DNA from: Phycisphaerae bacterium
GTDB taxonomy: Bacteria; Planctomycetota; Phycisphaerae; UBA1845
DNA: 45,586 bases
Direction of reading: 5' to 3'
Assembly: GCA_029260235.1 (NCBI GenBank)
Contig: JAJDDP010000175.1
Coordinates: 1-45,586, forward strand
Shown here: in pieces, positions 15,207 through 24,400 of the stretch
Layout of the letters: each line of letters starts with the position of its first letter
How positions within the stretch are numbered: position 1 is the first letter of the stretch
The notes under the pieces: model-generated
What the model saw: the letters and a program-made list of their open reading frames with translations, nothing else
Database searches by the model: none
Told to the model about the DNA's origin: nothing
Position numbers and translations under genes: made by a program

Positions 15207-15494
15207 CCAATCCCTACGCGTGGCTCTAGCGATGTAGTTCCTGTTGAGCCGGTCGGCGCATCCGACCTTCGGAGTCTTGGGTAATGCGACTGCGGCAGGC
15301 CACTGGCCAGCACTGCCAGGGTGGCCAGCCAAGCCGTAAGATTGCGCCGCCCTATTCCTTCCAGGGGCGAGAACTCATTCCCTCACCATTTGGCACCATA
15401 CCTTTGCGCGCATTGACTTACCTTCGGGGTCCAGCTAATTAGACCGATTGCAGCAGTTCGGGGCATGTACTGATTGTCATGGAGGGATGGAACA
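15207..15494. other. intergenic region, no gene seen
   Basis: 288 bases before the sulfite dehydrogenase gene. I see two copies of TGGCCAGC (15304 and 15322) and the ribosome site GGAGGG just before 15495, but no recognisable promoter, RNA or protein-coding frame with support. Confidence 0.4.
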
Positions 15495-16826
15495 ATGCGG
15501 CGCAGCGATGAATCGCATTCATGGGCAGGGCTTCGGCGTCTCTTAGCCGATGGTGGGGCAAGCCATACTGACCTTGCCCAATTTGACGTGGTTGTCTCGC
15601 GGCGGTGGTTCCTGGGCCTGGCTGGGCGGGGCAGCGCCTTGCTCGCCCTATCTGGTTTTGGCGCCGGGACCGGTGCGCTGCTCGATGGCTTGTTTGGCCG
15701 CGGATTGATTCCGGTCGCTTGGGCCCAAGAAGACCAGCAAACGACGGTAATTCCCGGCAAGCCGGACATGACGGTTCATATCCCGCGGCCGGTCTGCGGC
15801 GAGTTTGCCCCCCATCTGTTGAGCCACGATGTGACGCCCACAGCCAGGCATTTCGTCCGCAACAACGGCATAGTGCCAGAACGTGCCACCAACCGTGACC
15901 CGCTAGGCTGGAAGCTGACCATCGACGGTCATGTGCATCGACCGCTTGAATTGTCCTTGGATGAGTTGAAGCAGATGCCGTCCGTGAGCCTGCCCTTGAT
16001 GATTGAATGCGGCGGCAACGGACGGGCGCTGTTCGATCCGCCTGTACGGGGGAATCCCTGGGGCCGTGGCGCGATAGGCTGTAGCCAATGGACCGGCGTA
16101 CGCTTACGCGACGTGCTCGAACGAGCAGGCCTCAAGAGCGAGGCCAAGTACACCGCTCATTACGGCGAAGATGCACCGATTGGACTAGCCAAGCCGTTCT
16201 CGCGGGGCATCCCGCTAGACAAGGCTATGGAGGAGCACACTCTGGTCGCCTATGGCATGAACGGGGAGGATCTGACCACGATGAACGGGTACCCAGTTCG
16301 CCTGGTAGTGCCGGGCTGGGTGGGGAGTTGCTCACAGAAGTGGTTGACCCGCATTTGGATCCGCGACCGCGAGCACGATTCACAAAAAATGACCGGCTAC
16401 TCCTACCGCGTGCCCAAAGATCCGGTGGCCCCTGGCACAAGGCCTGACAAGTCGGCCATGATGATCGCCAAGTCCTGGCCTATCAAGTCGATGATCACCC
16501 GACCCGCCGCCAACACGGACCTCCCGCTCGGCAAAGAGCTTGAAGTCGCGGGCCATGCCTGGGTGGGCGAGGGAAAGGTTACCAAGGTACTTATCTCCGC
16601 GGATTACGGCGTCCACTGGCAAGAGGCCACCCTAACCGCACCGCCCAACAAGTACGCCTGGAACAGATTTGAAGCCAAGCTAACCTTCCCCGGAACGGGC
16701 TACTTTGAAATCTGGGCCAGGGCCTTTGACGGAGCGGGCAATGCCCAGCCCTTCCGCCAACCCTGGAATCCCAAGGGATATCTGGGCAACGTAATCCACA
16801 GGGTGCCAATCCAAGTCACTGCCTAG
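15495..16826 (+). CDS. molybdopterin-dependent sulfite oxidase/dehydrogenase (SorA/SoxC-type)
   Basis: 443 residues from the ATG at 15495, which has GGAGGG eight bases upstream; an in-frame TTG at 15474 lacks one. A twin-arginine signal (SRRWFLGLAG, R36-R37, then a hydrophobic run to AWAQ) sits after an unusually long ~34-residue n-region, indicating folded export with cofactor. The sulfite oxidase molybdenum domain carries the expected Mo-ligand cysteine C172 (MIECGGNGR), followed by GCSQWTGVRLRDVL, NGYPVRLVVPGWVG and WLTRIWI. The C-terminal ~120 residues form the Ig-like dimerisation domain. It is followed 42 bases later by a c-type cytochrome, as in SorAB. It likely oxidises sulfite to sulfate in the periplasm; other oxyanion substrates are possible. 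Confidence 0.88.
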   Translation: MRRSDESHSWAGLRRLLADGGASHTDLAQFDVVVSRRWFLGLAGRGSALLALSGFGAGTGALLDGLFGRGLIPVAWAQEDQQTTVIPGKPDMTVHIPRPVCGEFAPHLLSHDVTPTARHFVRNNGIVPERATNRDPLGWKLTIDGHVHRPLELSLDELKQMPSVSLPLMIECGGNGRALFDPPVRGNPWGRGAIGCSQWTGVRLRDVLERAGLKSEAKYTAHYGEDAPIGLAKPFSRGIPLDKAMEEHTLVAYGMNGEDLTTMNGYPVRLVVPGWVGSCSQKWLTRIWIRDREHDSQKMTGYSYRVPKDPVAPGTRPDKSAMMIAKSWPIKSMITRPAANTDLPLGKELEVAGHAWVGEGKVTKVLISADYGVHWQEATLTAPPNKYAWNRFEAKLTFPGTGYFEIWARAFDGAGNAQPFRQPWNPKGYLGNVIHRVPIQVTA

Positions 16827-16868
16827 GGATGAGGCCGCCCTCAAGAGTATCAAAGCGAACCCGACATC

Positions 16869-17243
16869 ATGAAGCAACCATCAACACAGCCTTTTCTTGC
16901 GATGCTTACAACCCTAATCATGTGCATGGGCTGTCCACCCTCGGGTCAGCCCGCACCGATCAAGATGGAGAAGCTGCAGCCCGATACTGCCGCGACAACA
17001 ATGCAGTATCCTTCCACTATGCCTGCCCGTGATCCGAATCAGCCGTTGACAACCGAGGAACTCTACACCGCCTATTGCGGAGCATGCCACAGCCTGCAGC
17101 TCGTGGAGTCTCAACGTCTGGACCGCTCCAACTGGGAATGGGTGATGAGCGACATGATCGACGAATACGGCGGAAGCTGGATCACCGAAGAAGAGGAACG
17201 CGTTCTGGTCGACTATCTCGTTGAGCACTTCGGGCCTGCTTAG
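16869..17243 (+). CDS. small c-type cytochrome, probable electron acceptor of the sulfite dehydrogenase
   Basis: 124 residues. The N-terminus is an export signal with a lipobox-like end (MCMGC), followed by a Pro/Thr-rich linker. A single heme-c site CGACH (C70, C73, H74) is present, with M93 or M96 in WEWVMSDM as candidate axial ligand and a final helix (EEEERVLVDYLVEHFG) as in small class I cytochromes such as SorB or SoxD tails. Its position just after the molybdoenzyme gene makes it the likely redox partner. It contains one heme only. The lipobox is not canonical, so soluble versus lipid-anchored is open. Confidence 0.85.
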   Translation: MKQPSTQPFLAMLTTLIMCMGCPPSGQPAPIKMEKLQPDTAATTMQYPSTMPARDPNQPLTTEELYTAYCGACHSLQLVESQRLDRSNWEWVMSDMIDEYGGSWITEEEERVLVDYLVEHFGPA

Positions 17244-17315
17244 CATCGAATCAACTCGTTGCCTCCGCAGCAAACGCACTTTGTTTCACGAACGACTTCG
17301 GGGTATTGTTAGCCG

Positions 17316-18014
17316 ATGCTAGAGCAAAACAACATTCAGGCTAAGATCGAACCAATCAAGAGCCTGTCCTTCGATTGTTACGGCACGCTGATCGATTGGG
17401 AGTCGGGCATCCGAGGTGCTTTTGAACAACTCACCGGCGATGGGGCGCTGGCCATTGATCGGCGGGCTTTCTTCGACACCTACCTGGCTGCAGAAGCCGG
17501 GGCAGAGGCCGGCGACTACATGTCCTACCGGCAAGTACTCTCTTGTGTTCAAGGGGCACTGGCCGATCAGTTGGGCATCTCCTTTGGGCCTGAGCAAGCA
17601 GATTTGTTGGCCGATTCGCACGCTGCTTGGAAGCCCTACGCAGATACCAATGCTGCCCTGGTCCGGTTGAAGTCACGCTACAAGCTGATCATCCTCTCCA
17701 ACGTAGACCGCGATCTATTCCAATCCTCCGCCGACCAACTCAGCGTAGCCTTCGATCAAGTGATTACCGCTGAGGATGTACGATCCTACAAACCGGCTGA
17801 CCCACACTTCCATCGCTTGCTTGAGAGCGAAGTCATCGACCCAAGCAGGCACATCCACGTCGCCCAAAGCCTGTTTCACGACGGCGTGCCAGCTGCGCGG
17901 TTGGGCATCCCCTTCATTTGGATCAACCGCCGAGCCGAAGTCAATGGCACCTGCGCCCAGCCCCTGCTCACCTGCCGAAACTTGGCTGAATTGGCGGATC
18001 ATCTAAGCACTTAG
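17316..18014 (+). CDS. HAD-superfamily hydrolase, haloacid-dehalogenase type II-like
   Basis: 232 residues. HAD motifs are intact: motif I FDCYGTLID with nucleophile D20, motif II ILSNVD (S128), motif III K159 (SYKP) and motif IV with D189 (HVAQSLFHDG). Motif I is DxYGT rather than the DxDGT of phosphatases, as in L-2-haloacid dehalogenases, and a cap domain lies between residues ~30 and 110. The HVAQSL.HD.VPA..LG..F.WI.R region is shared by a large group of HAD proteins of unknown substrate. Cytoplasmic. No clear link with the cytochrome gene upstream or the ABC genes downstream. Confidence 0.85.
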   Translation: MLEQNNIQAKIEPIKSLSFDCYGTLIDWESGIRGAFEQLTGDGALAIDRRAFFDTYLAAEAGAEAGDYMSYRQVLSCVQGALADQLGISFGPEQADLLADSHAAWKPYADTNAALVRLKSRYKLIILSNVDRDLFQSSADQLSVAFDQVITAEDVRSYKPADPHFHRLLESEVIDPSRHIHVAQSLFHDGVPAARLGIPFIWINRRAEVNGTCAQPLLTCRNLAELADHLST

Positions 18015-18098
18015 AAATTCGGGGCCGCTCCCGATTGCCAATTGGGCGCAGGCTCTGCACAATGGCACCTTGATACTCTTAATGACCAGGAGCCTTCG

Positions 18099-18362
18099 AT
18101 GATCGCTGACCAGTTGAAGCCCGGCACCCGCATCCGTGTGACCCAGACTATCCGGCGTCGAGACCAAGATTGGCAATCATCGGTCACCGGCGAAGTTCTA
18201 ACCTGCGAGGAAGAGAAGACCGGCAGTTGGTACGCCCACGCTCCAGGGGGCAAGCTGATGCTCCTTCGGATTCACATTCGCAAAGACGACGGCGAGTTGA
18301 CCACCGTTTGTCTCGACCAGCGGTCCAGCGTCGAAGTCCTGATGGCGGATGAGAAAGCCTGA
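18099..18362 (+). CDS. small hypothetical protein heading the sugar ABC-transporter operon
   Basis: 87 residues from the ATG at 18099, with AGGAG seven bases before it; the frame is open further upstream but without a ribosome site. The sequence suggests a compact all-beta fold: GTRIRVTQTI, WQSSVTGEVLTCEEE, GSWYAHAPGGKLMLLRIHIRK, ELTTVCLD. No signal peptide or membrane segment, so probably cytoplasmic. Its stop codon is one base before the ATG of the binding-protein gene, which points to co-transcription and perhaps coupled translation. I do not recognise a characterised family. Confidence 0.65.
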   Translation: MIADQLKPGTRIRVTQTIRRRDQDWQSSVTGEVLTCEEEKTGSWYAHAPGGKLMLLRIHIRKDDGELTTVCLDQRSSVEVLMADEKA

Positions 18363-18363
18363 C

Positions 18364-19707
18364 ATGGCCGGCCAGCTTTCCCGTGCCCTCTTGCTCTCTG
18401 CGATCATCGCCACCGTCGGCTGGTGGCTGTTCGCCGACACCTACCGACATCATTTCTCAAGTGCTCCAGCCGACACCAACCTGATCCGGTTTGCCCATTT
18501 CGGAACCTTCCAAGACCAACAATGTTGGAAGGAAGTGATCAATGCGTTCGAGCGTGAGCACGCCGACTTGAGAGTCCAGCAAGAATATATCGTCGGCATG
18601 TACGGCGCTTACAACACCAAACTAAGGCAACAGGTGGTTTCTGACACCTTGCCCAATGTCTTCTTGATGCAATTGGGTCCGTTCTCAGCCATGGCAACCC
18701 GTCTGGCTGACTTGACCGATCTGGTGAACCAGCCCGTTGGAGGCATCGACCCGAGCGAGTTTGCCCCCACTTCGATTGATTGTTTCAAGCACGACGGCAG
18801 ATTCCGCGGCTTGCCGGTTTCGGGCGGCAACCTGCTGATCTACTGCAACCCGGATTGCTTCGAGCGGGCATCAGCCTTCCTCGGTCGAGAGATTCCATTG
18901 CCCAAAGAGTCTTGGACCATGCAGGAATTCCGAAAGATAGCGAGCGACCTGACTTGCGACTTTGACGGTGACGGCGAGCTCGATCAGTTCGGCTTCTGGT
19001 TGCCTCGGTTCATCTACTATCTGCCATTCGTCTGGTCCTTCGGGGCTGATCTATTGGATGCCACCCTTGGGCACTGGATGTTCACAGGCCCAGAAGCCGA
19101 GCAGGCACTTGCATTCTATCAACAACTCGTCATCGGAGATCGAGTCTGCCCGCAGGGCGATGAAGTTGCCCAGATGTTTCAGGACGTCGGATTCCTAACC
19201 GGCACGGCGGCGATGTGCATAAACGGCCCATGGTTTCAACCGTTCTTGGCGAAAACCAAACTCGCGAACCGCTACGTGGTCGCCCCAATCCCACGAGGCC
19301 CGGGTGGGCAAGTGACCCGAATCACCTGGGACGGCATCTGCATGGCCAACAACCTAGACGCCCCTGAACGGGCCAACGCCTGGAAGTTCATCCGCTTTGT
19401 CTGCTCACAGAAAGGACAGACCATTCTCGCGGCCAACCAGCGAGCTTTGCCGGCCAGAACGTCGGCAGCTGAGTCGTTTGTCCGCGCCGATGGCGGACGG
19501 GTAAGCCGGCGATTCGTCGAGGCGCTGGCCTACTCAAGAACACAGCCGATCACACCTCACTTCCGAGCGATGGACCGAGCCGTCAATCGACATCTGAGAG
19601 GATTACTTCGCCAGGATGCACCCCTGACGCCCGGTGCATTTGTCGAAGCCATTGCGATGGATCGATCCATCGAGGATCACTTTGTAGTCAATAAGGAACG
19701 ACATTGA
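18364..19707 (+). CDS. sugar ABC transporter substrate-binding protein (family 1 extracellular solute-binding)
   Basis: About 447 residues from 18364; an in-frame ATG at 18349 would overlap the previous gene and is an equal alternative. The N-terminal hydrophobic segment (LLLSAIIATVGWWLFADTY) has no lipobox or clear cleavage site, so it may remain as a membrane anchor. The body matches MalE/UgpB-type binding proteins: IRFAHFGTF, CWKEVINAFEREHADLRV, LPNVFLMQLG, FRGLPVSGGNLLIYCNPDCF, TAAMCINGPWF and APERANAWKFIRFVCSQKGQ. It would capture a carbohydrate, or a similar solute, in the periplasm and deliver it to the two permeases that follow. The stop TGA overlaps the TTG start of the next gene. 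Confidence 0.88.
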   Translation: MAGQLSRALLLSAIIATVGWWLFADTYRHHFSSAPADTNLIRFAHFGTFQDQQCWKEVINAFEREHADLRVQQEYIVGMYGAYNTKLRQQVVSDTLPNVFLMQLGPFSAMATRLADLTDLVNQPVGGIDPSEFAPTSIDCFKHDGRFRGLPVSGGNLLIYCNPDCFERASAFLGREIPLPKESWTMQEFRKIASDLTCDFDGDGELDQFGFWLPRFIYYLPFVWSFGADLLDATLGHWMFTGPEAEQALAFYQQLVIGDRVCPQGDEVAQMFQDVGFLTGTAAMCINGPWFQPFLAKTKLANRYVVAPIPRGPGGQVTRITWDGICMANNLDAPERANAWKFIRFVCSQKGQTILAANQRALPARTSAAESFVRADGGRVSRRFVEALAYSRTQPITPHFRAMDRAVNRHLRGLLRQDAPLTPGAFVEAIAMDRSIEDHFVVNKERH

Positions 19708-20660
19708 ACTTGCACGGCACCAAGTCGAGTAGCTGTACGGGCGGCTTTGGCTTCGCCATTCCCTGGGTGATCGGCTTGGTCTTGCTGACCCTTCTACCGG
19801 CGGCTGCATCGATCATCATGGCCTGCTATGAATGGGACGGGTTGTCCTTCTCGTCTGGCGCCAAGTGGGTCGGCCTGACCAACTATTCAATGCTCCTGTT
19901 TGATGATCCACAATTCAAAAGAGCGCTGAACAACAGTTTGCTCTATAGCTTGATCGGCACGCCTCTTTCGGTAGGTGCAGCCCTAGGGGCTGCTGTGCTC
20001 CTAAGCAAGCCGGTCCGTGGCATCGGGTTTTTCAGAACGATTTTCTACTTGCCCCATGTCCTGGGCGGCGTAGCCACAGTGATGATTTGGAGCTGGCTGC
20101 TCAATCCTCGGTTCGGACCGATTAATGAAGGCTTGCGGATGATCTATCAACTCATTGACCCGCTGGCTCGTCTGTGGCAAGAGAGCGGCACAACCAAATG
20201 GCCTAGGCCGGGCTGGTTGTACTCCCCCGAATGGTGCAAGCCAGCCTTGATCTTGATGCAAATATGGAGTTTGGGCGGAGCGATGCTGATCTTCCTAGCC
20301 GCTCTCCAACACGTCCCCAAGAACCTGGGCGAAGCGGCTTGCCTCGACGGAGCCAACCGCTGGCGCCAATTCTGGCACGTAACTTGGCCCGTATTGACTC
20401 CAGCAATCCTCTTCAATGTAGTGACAGGTCTTGTCGCTTCCATGCAATCGTTCAACCAAGCCTATCTGCTTTACAACCGATCGCAGGATGACGGTTTGTT
20501 GTTCTATGTGCTCTATCTCTACCGCTGCGCATTCGAGCCGCCCTACCGTGTCGGTTACGCATCGGCGATGGCCTGGATCTTTTTTGGCATCGTCTTTGGC
20601 CTCATCTTGCTGGCGGTGCGTTCTGCACGCGGATGGGTGTACTACGAGGGGCAACCATGA
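19704..20660 (+). CDS. sugar ABC transporter permease (MalF/UgpA type)
   Basis: 318 residues starting with TTG at 19704, which overlaps the upstream stop as TTGA; AAGGAA precedes it by about six bases. About six membrane helices, beginning with GFAIPWVIGLVLLTLLPAAAS. The cytoplasmic EAA loop that docks the ATPase is clear: EAACLDGANRWRQFWHVTWP. A longer periplasmic loop (NEGLRMIYQLIDPLARLWQES) sits between helices 3 and 4. It pairs with the permease at 20657. No ATP-binding subunit is encoded in the window, so a shared ATPase encoded elsewhere is expected. Confidence 0.9.
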   Translation: MNLHGTKSSSCTGGFGFAIPWVIGLVLLTLLPAAASIIMACYEWDGLSFSSGAKWVGLTNYSMLLFDDPQFKRALNNSLLYSLIGTPLSVGAALGAAVLLSKPVRGIGFFRTIFYLPHVLGGVATVMIWSWLLNPRFGPINEGLRMIYQLIDPLARLWQESGTTKWPRPGWLYSPEWCKPALILMQIWSLGGAMLIFLAALQHVPKNLGEAACLDGANRWRQFWHVTWPVLTPAILFNVVTGLVASMQSFNQAYLLYNRSQDDGLLFYVLYLYRCAFEPPYRVGYASAMAWIFFGIVFGLILLAVRSARGWVYYEGQP

Positions 20661-21487
20661 GCATGCGGGCCGGGCGAATGGTTCGTTATGCACTGCTCAT
20701 CGCGATCGGCGGGGTGGTCATGCTCCCGTTGGCATGGGCGGTGCTAGCCTCACTCAAACCACTGGCCGAGGTCTATCGCCTTCCACCGATTTGGTGGGTC
20801 GATTCGCCAGCATGGTCCAACTATGTGGCTGCGTTGAATGTTCTTCCACTGTTGCGATTCCTGTGGAACAGTTCAGTCATCTCGCTCACCTCGGTAGCTG
20901 GGGCGGTGTTGACCTCATCGATGGCGGGCTATGCCTTTGCCCGGCTTGATTGGCCCGGCAAACGAATTTGGTTTGTCCTGCTCCTCGCTTCGTTGGTTGT
21001 TCCTTCGCAAGTGCTCTTGATGCCCCGGTTCTTCATCTATGAGTGGTTGGGTTGGGTGGGCAGCTACAAACCATTGATCGTTCCCGCTTGGTTGGGGGGC
21101 GGTGCCTTCAATGTTCTGCTGTTCCGTCAGTTCTTCATGACCATTCCTCGGGAGATGCAAGAAGCAGCCACTGTGGACGGGGCGACCGGTTGGCAAACCT
21201 ATTGGCAGATCATGCTTCCTGCAGCCAAGCCCGCGGTGCTGGCAGTGGTTTTGATGAGTCTCATCATCCACTGGCAGGAGTTCATGACCCCGCTGATCTA
21301 CCTCTCTGATTTCCAAACCTACCCAGTCGCCCTGGGCCTGCGCATGTACCAATCCATGGCTGGCACCTGGGGGAACTTGTTGATGGCAGCGTCATTGGTT
21401 GCCCTTGTCCCGGTCGTCGCAGTGGTCATCGTTCTGCAACGATACATCGGCGCAGCTGGGCGGTTCAATGCGGCAAACAAAGCGTGA
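20657..21487 (+). CDS. sugar ABC transporter permease (MalG/UgpE type)
   Basis: 276 residues from the ATG at 20657, which overlaps the upstream stop as ATGA and has GAGGGG about six bases before it; the frame opens earlier at 20633 inside the previous gene. Six helices begin with YALLIAIGGVVMLPLAWAVLASLKP. The EAA motif is EAATVDGATGWQTYWQIMLP. The sequence SSMAGYAFARLDWPGK is typical of MalG-like subunits. It ends four bases before the convergent alpha-2-macroglobulin gene, so the operon stops here. No terminator hairpin is obvious in this very short gap. Confidence 0.9.
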   Translation: MSMRAGRMVRYALLIAIGGVVMLPLAWAVLASLKPLAEVYRLPPIWWVDSPAWSNYVAALNVLPLLRFLWNSSVISLTSVAGAVLTSSMAGYAFARLDWPGKRIWFVLLLASLVVPSQVLLMPRFFIYEWLGWVGSYKPLIVPAWLGGGAFNVLLFRQFFMTIPREMQEAATVDGATGWQTYWQIMLPAAKPAVLAVVLMSLIIHWQEFMTPLIYLSDFQTYPVALGLRMYQSMAGTWGNLLMAASLVALVPVVAVVIVLQRYIGAAGRFNAANKA

Positions 21488-21491
21488 TCAA

Positions 21492-24400
21492 TCATTCGTC
21501 CACGATGCTCAGTCTCGTGCTGCTGCTGTTCGATCGCACAAAGGGGCTGTACATCGCCTTGGCCGTGGCGGGCAGAGCGTGGAAGAGGCCTGGGGTTTGG
21601 CAGCGGAGTTTGTAGGTCACCTGATGCGTGCCCTGCGGAAGGTAGGTAGCGAACAAGGCTGTCTTCTGGTTGCGCAATTCGATGTTTACACAAGGGCCTG
21701 TGCCTGCCTGAAATCCGCTGTGCAGCTCGAAGGGTTCGCAACCGGCTGGTTTGGGATCCTCAAAGATGAGGTATTCGAGGTTGTCAGAAGCGGTGATCTC
21801 CAACTGCACTTCGATCAGCTCGCCTGAGACGACAGCTTGGCCCGCTTCAATGGGCAGCCGCTCATATTCGACGACGTCGTAGCTTTCCTCGACATGTTTC
21901 TTCAGCCCGGGACGCCATACCGAGCGCGTTCGGGTGACCGTCTCGGGTAGCAGCTTGACATACTTGCGCGTCACCTGCACCTCGTGACTGGCTGGCTCGA
22001 TGGGATCCTCTCGGGTGTAGTAGTCCAGGTAGACCGCGTAATAGAGATTCCCCGTACCGGTGCGGGTCAGCTTGACTTGATGAGAGCCTGGCTTGAGGTC
22101 TTTGGAGCTGACGAATACCTGGGCGTCGAAGGTCAGCGCGTTCTCGGGTGTGATGGCGAACGTCCGGGCAGGGTGATCATCAACGGTCAATTCGACCGTC
22201 ATGCTTGCATCCAGCTCGCCCGAGGCTACCAAGTAGTCCGCCAGGGCATAAGCAGCCATGGCTGTATCCTTAGTGCTAAACCAGCGAGCGCCGCGTCGAT
22301 TGCGCACCAGCCACTTGACCGCTTGGCCGACGTAGGGATGGTCGGGCTTTACCTTGACCAACGCCCGCAAGACCATGGACGTCGCTTCCAGGCCGTTGTT
22401 GTACCAGTATCGGTAGCCACGAGATTGGCCCCACGATGCGGTGTTCAGGGTATCGTCGATCTTGACAGTATTGTCCAAGTTCTCGACCAGGATCTCGACG
22501 CGGTCGTGCTGGCCAAGCCGGTATAGGCTGATCAACAGCATCGCCCTGGCGTAGTCGGTCAATTCGTCGCGGGCTTCGAAGATGCGGTCTACAACCTGGC
22601 GAACGGCTGGCTCGTTCAAAGATTGAGGAGCATGCATGGATAAAGCGAACAGCATCCAGGTGCGTACGTTGTCATCGTCAGCTGCAAAGGCATAGCGGGC
22701 AGCCGACTCGGCGGAAACGATTCGCTTCTTAAGAAACGACACCCCTCGGCTCAGCATCGCATGATCGAATTTGACTTTTGATGCCGCCGCTTCTGCGAGT
22801 CCGTAAACCACATAGGCGGTCATGTAGGGATTGGAATTTCCCCCGGCCCACCATCCCCAGCCGCCATCGGGTCGCTGCAGTTCCGCCAACCGTTCCAATC
22901 CTTTGCGAATGATGTCTTCCATGACCGCGTCGTTGAACACCGGATTGTTCCGGAACCGGGCTGGAAGCCTGGCTGGGGGGCGTCCTCCTTGAACATCGAT
23001 CTTCTTTCGAATCTCGTCGAGGTTCACGTCCAATTGGTGCAGGGTTCGACGGACCACCACGGCCGGCAAGAATCTGCTCATGGTTTGCTCGGTGCAGCCA
23101 TAGGGGTACTCGAGCAGGTAGGGCAGAGCATCGATCATCACCGAAGCCATGGACGGCTGGAGCCGGATTTCCATCCGCGGAGATTCGGGTTTGGTTCTTC
23201 CGGGGATGACCATAGAGACCGTCGCGGTTTGGTCCTGGTCCAGATCGCGGATCGATCCACTTTGGGCTATGAACCGATCAGCTCCATATGGGATGATGGG
23301 CAGTTCGATTTGAATGGCATCGGCGTCGGTATCTGCCGCTACCGTAGCGGTTAGCTTCGTCTGTCCTACCGAGATCGCTCGAGCGGGGAAATCCAAGGCG
23401 ACTTGTCCACCAGCAGGCACGATCACCTTGGCCTGCCCTGATACGCTATCCGGCACGGCCGATCCGTCGAGCAAAGGCGGACTAACCTCGATCCGGTCGC
23501 CGCTGTTGAGTGAGATGAGCATCGTTTTTTGCTGGGGAAGATAGTTGTGGGCGATGACAGTCAGGTAGGCCTGATCTCCCTCGACCAAGAAGCGCGGCGA
23601 TTCCAAACGGACGATGACGTCTTTCTGACTGATCATGTCAATTTGGGATTGCCCGACACGGGTGTCGCGATCCACGGCGATGGCATGGACGCGCCAGGTG
23701 GTCAGCGTGTCTGGGAGGGTTACATCAACCTGGGCTAGACCATCCTCATCGGTCATTAGGTGCGCGGACCAGAGCACCGTGTCGGGGAAATCTTTGCGGA
23801 CTTCAGCCGTGGCGAATGGGCTAGCTTCTTGGCCCTGACCCTCCATGCGTACATCTTGGGGAGACCTAGACTTGGCCATGGCTCGCATGGGCGCCGCCTC
23901 AGCTTTTCCGCTGAAGCGCGGCGCGCCCCGGGAGTAGTAATCATAGTTCGTGCTGGTCTGCACGAGCGAGGGGCGTTTGTTACCATAGAAGAATTTCTCA
24001 ATCTGGGCGCGCAATTCGCGCTGCACATAGTAGATGCTGCTGTCTACCATCATCAACGCCACCTCTGCCGGTGCAGGCTGATCGGTTGAGTCGGTGGTGG
24101 CTACCTTCAGTGCAAGCTGCTGTCGTGGATGGAAGGATTCAGCATCAGTAGTAACAGCGACGTTGAGGAAGCGATCCCTCGGTGGCACCACGATGGGTAT
24201 CGAATCCTGGAACACCATTTCGTCGCGAAGCAATGTCGCCGTCAAGTTGAAATTGGGAACAAGCTTGGTGGTAATGGGCCATTCCACGAGTGTGGTGCCG
24301 CCCGGGATATGGACGATCCGATGGTCGTACAGGTCATCCGCCTCAGCCGTGAGCAGCACGTAAGCATCCTCATGACGTGTGTTGACCAGAATGTTGGCTG

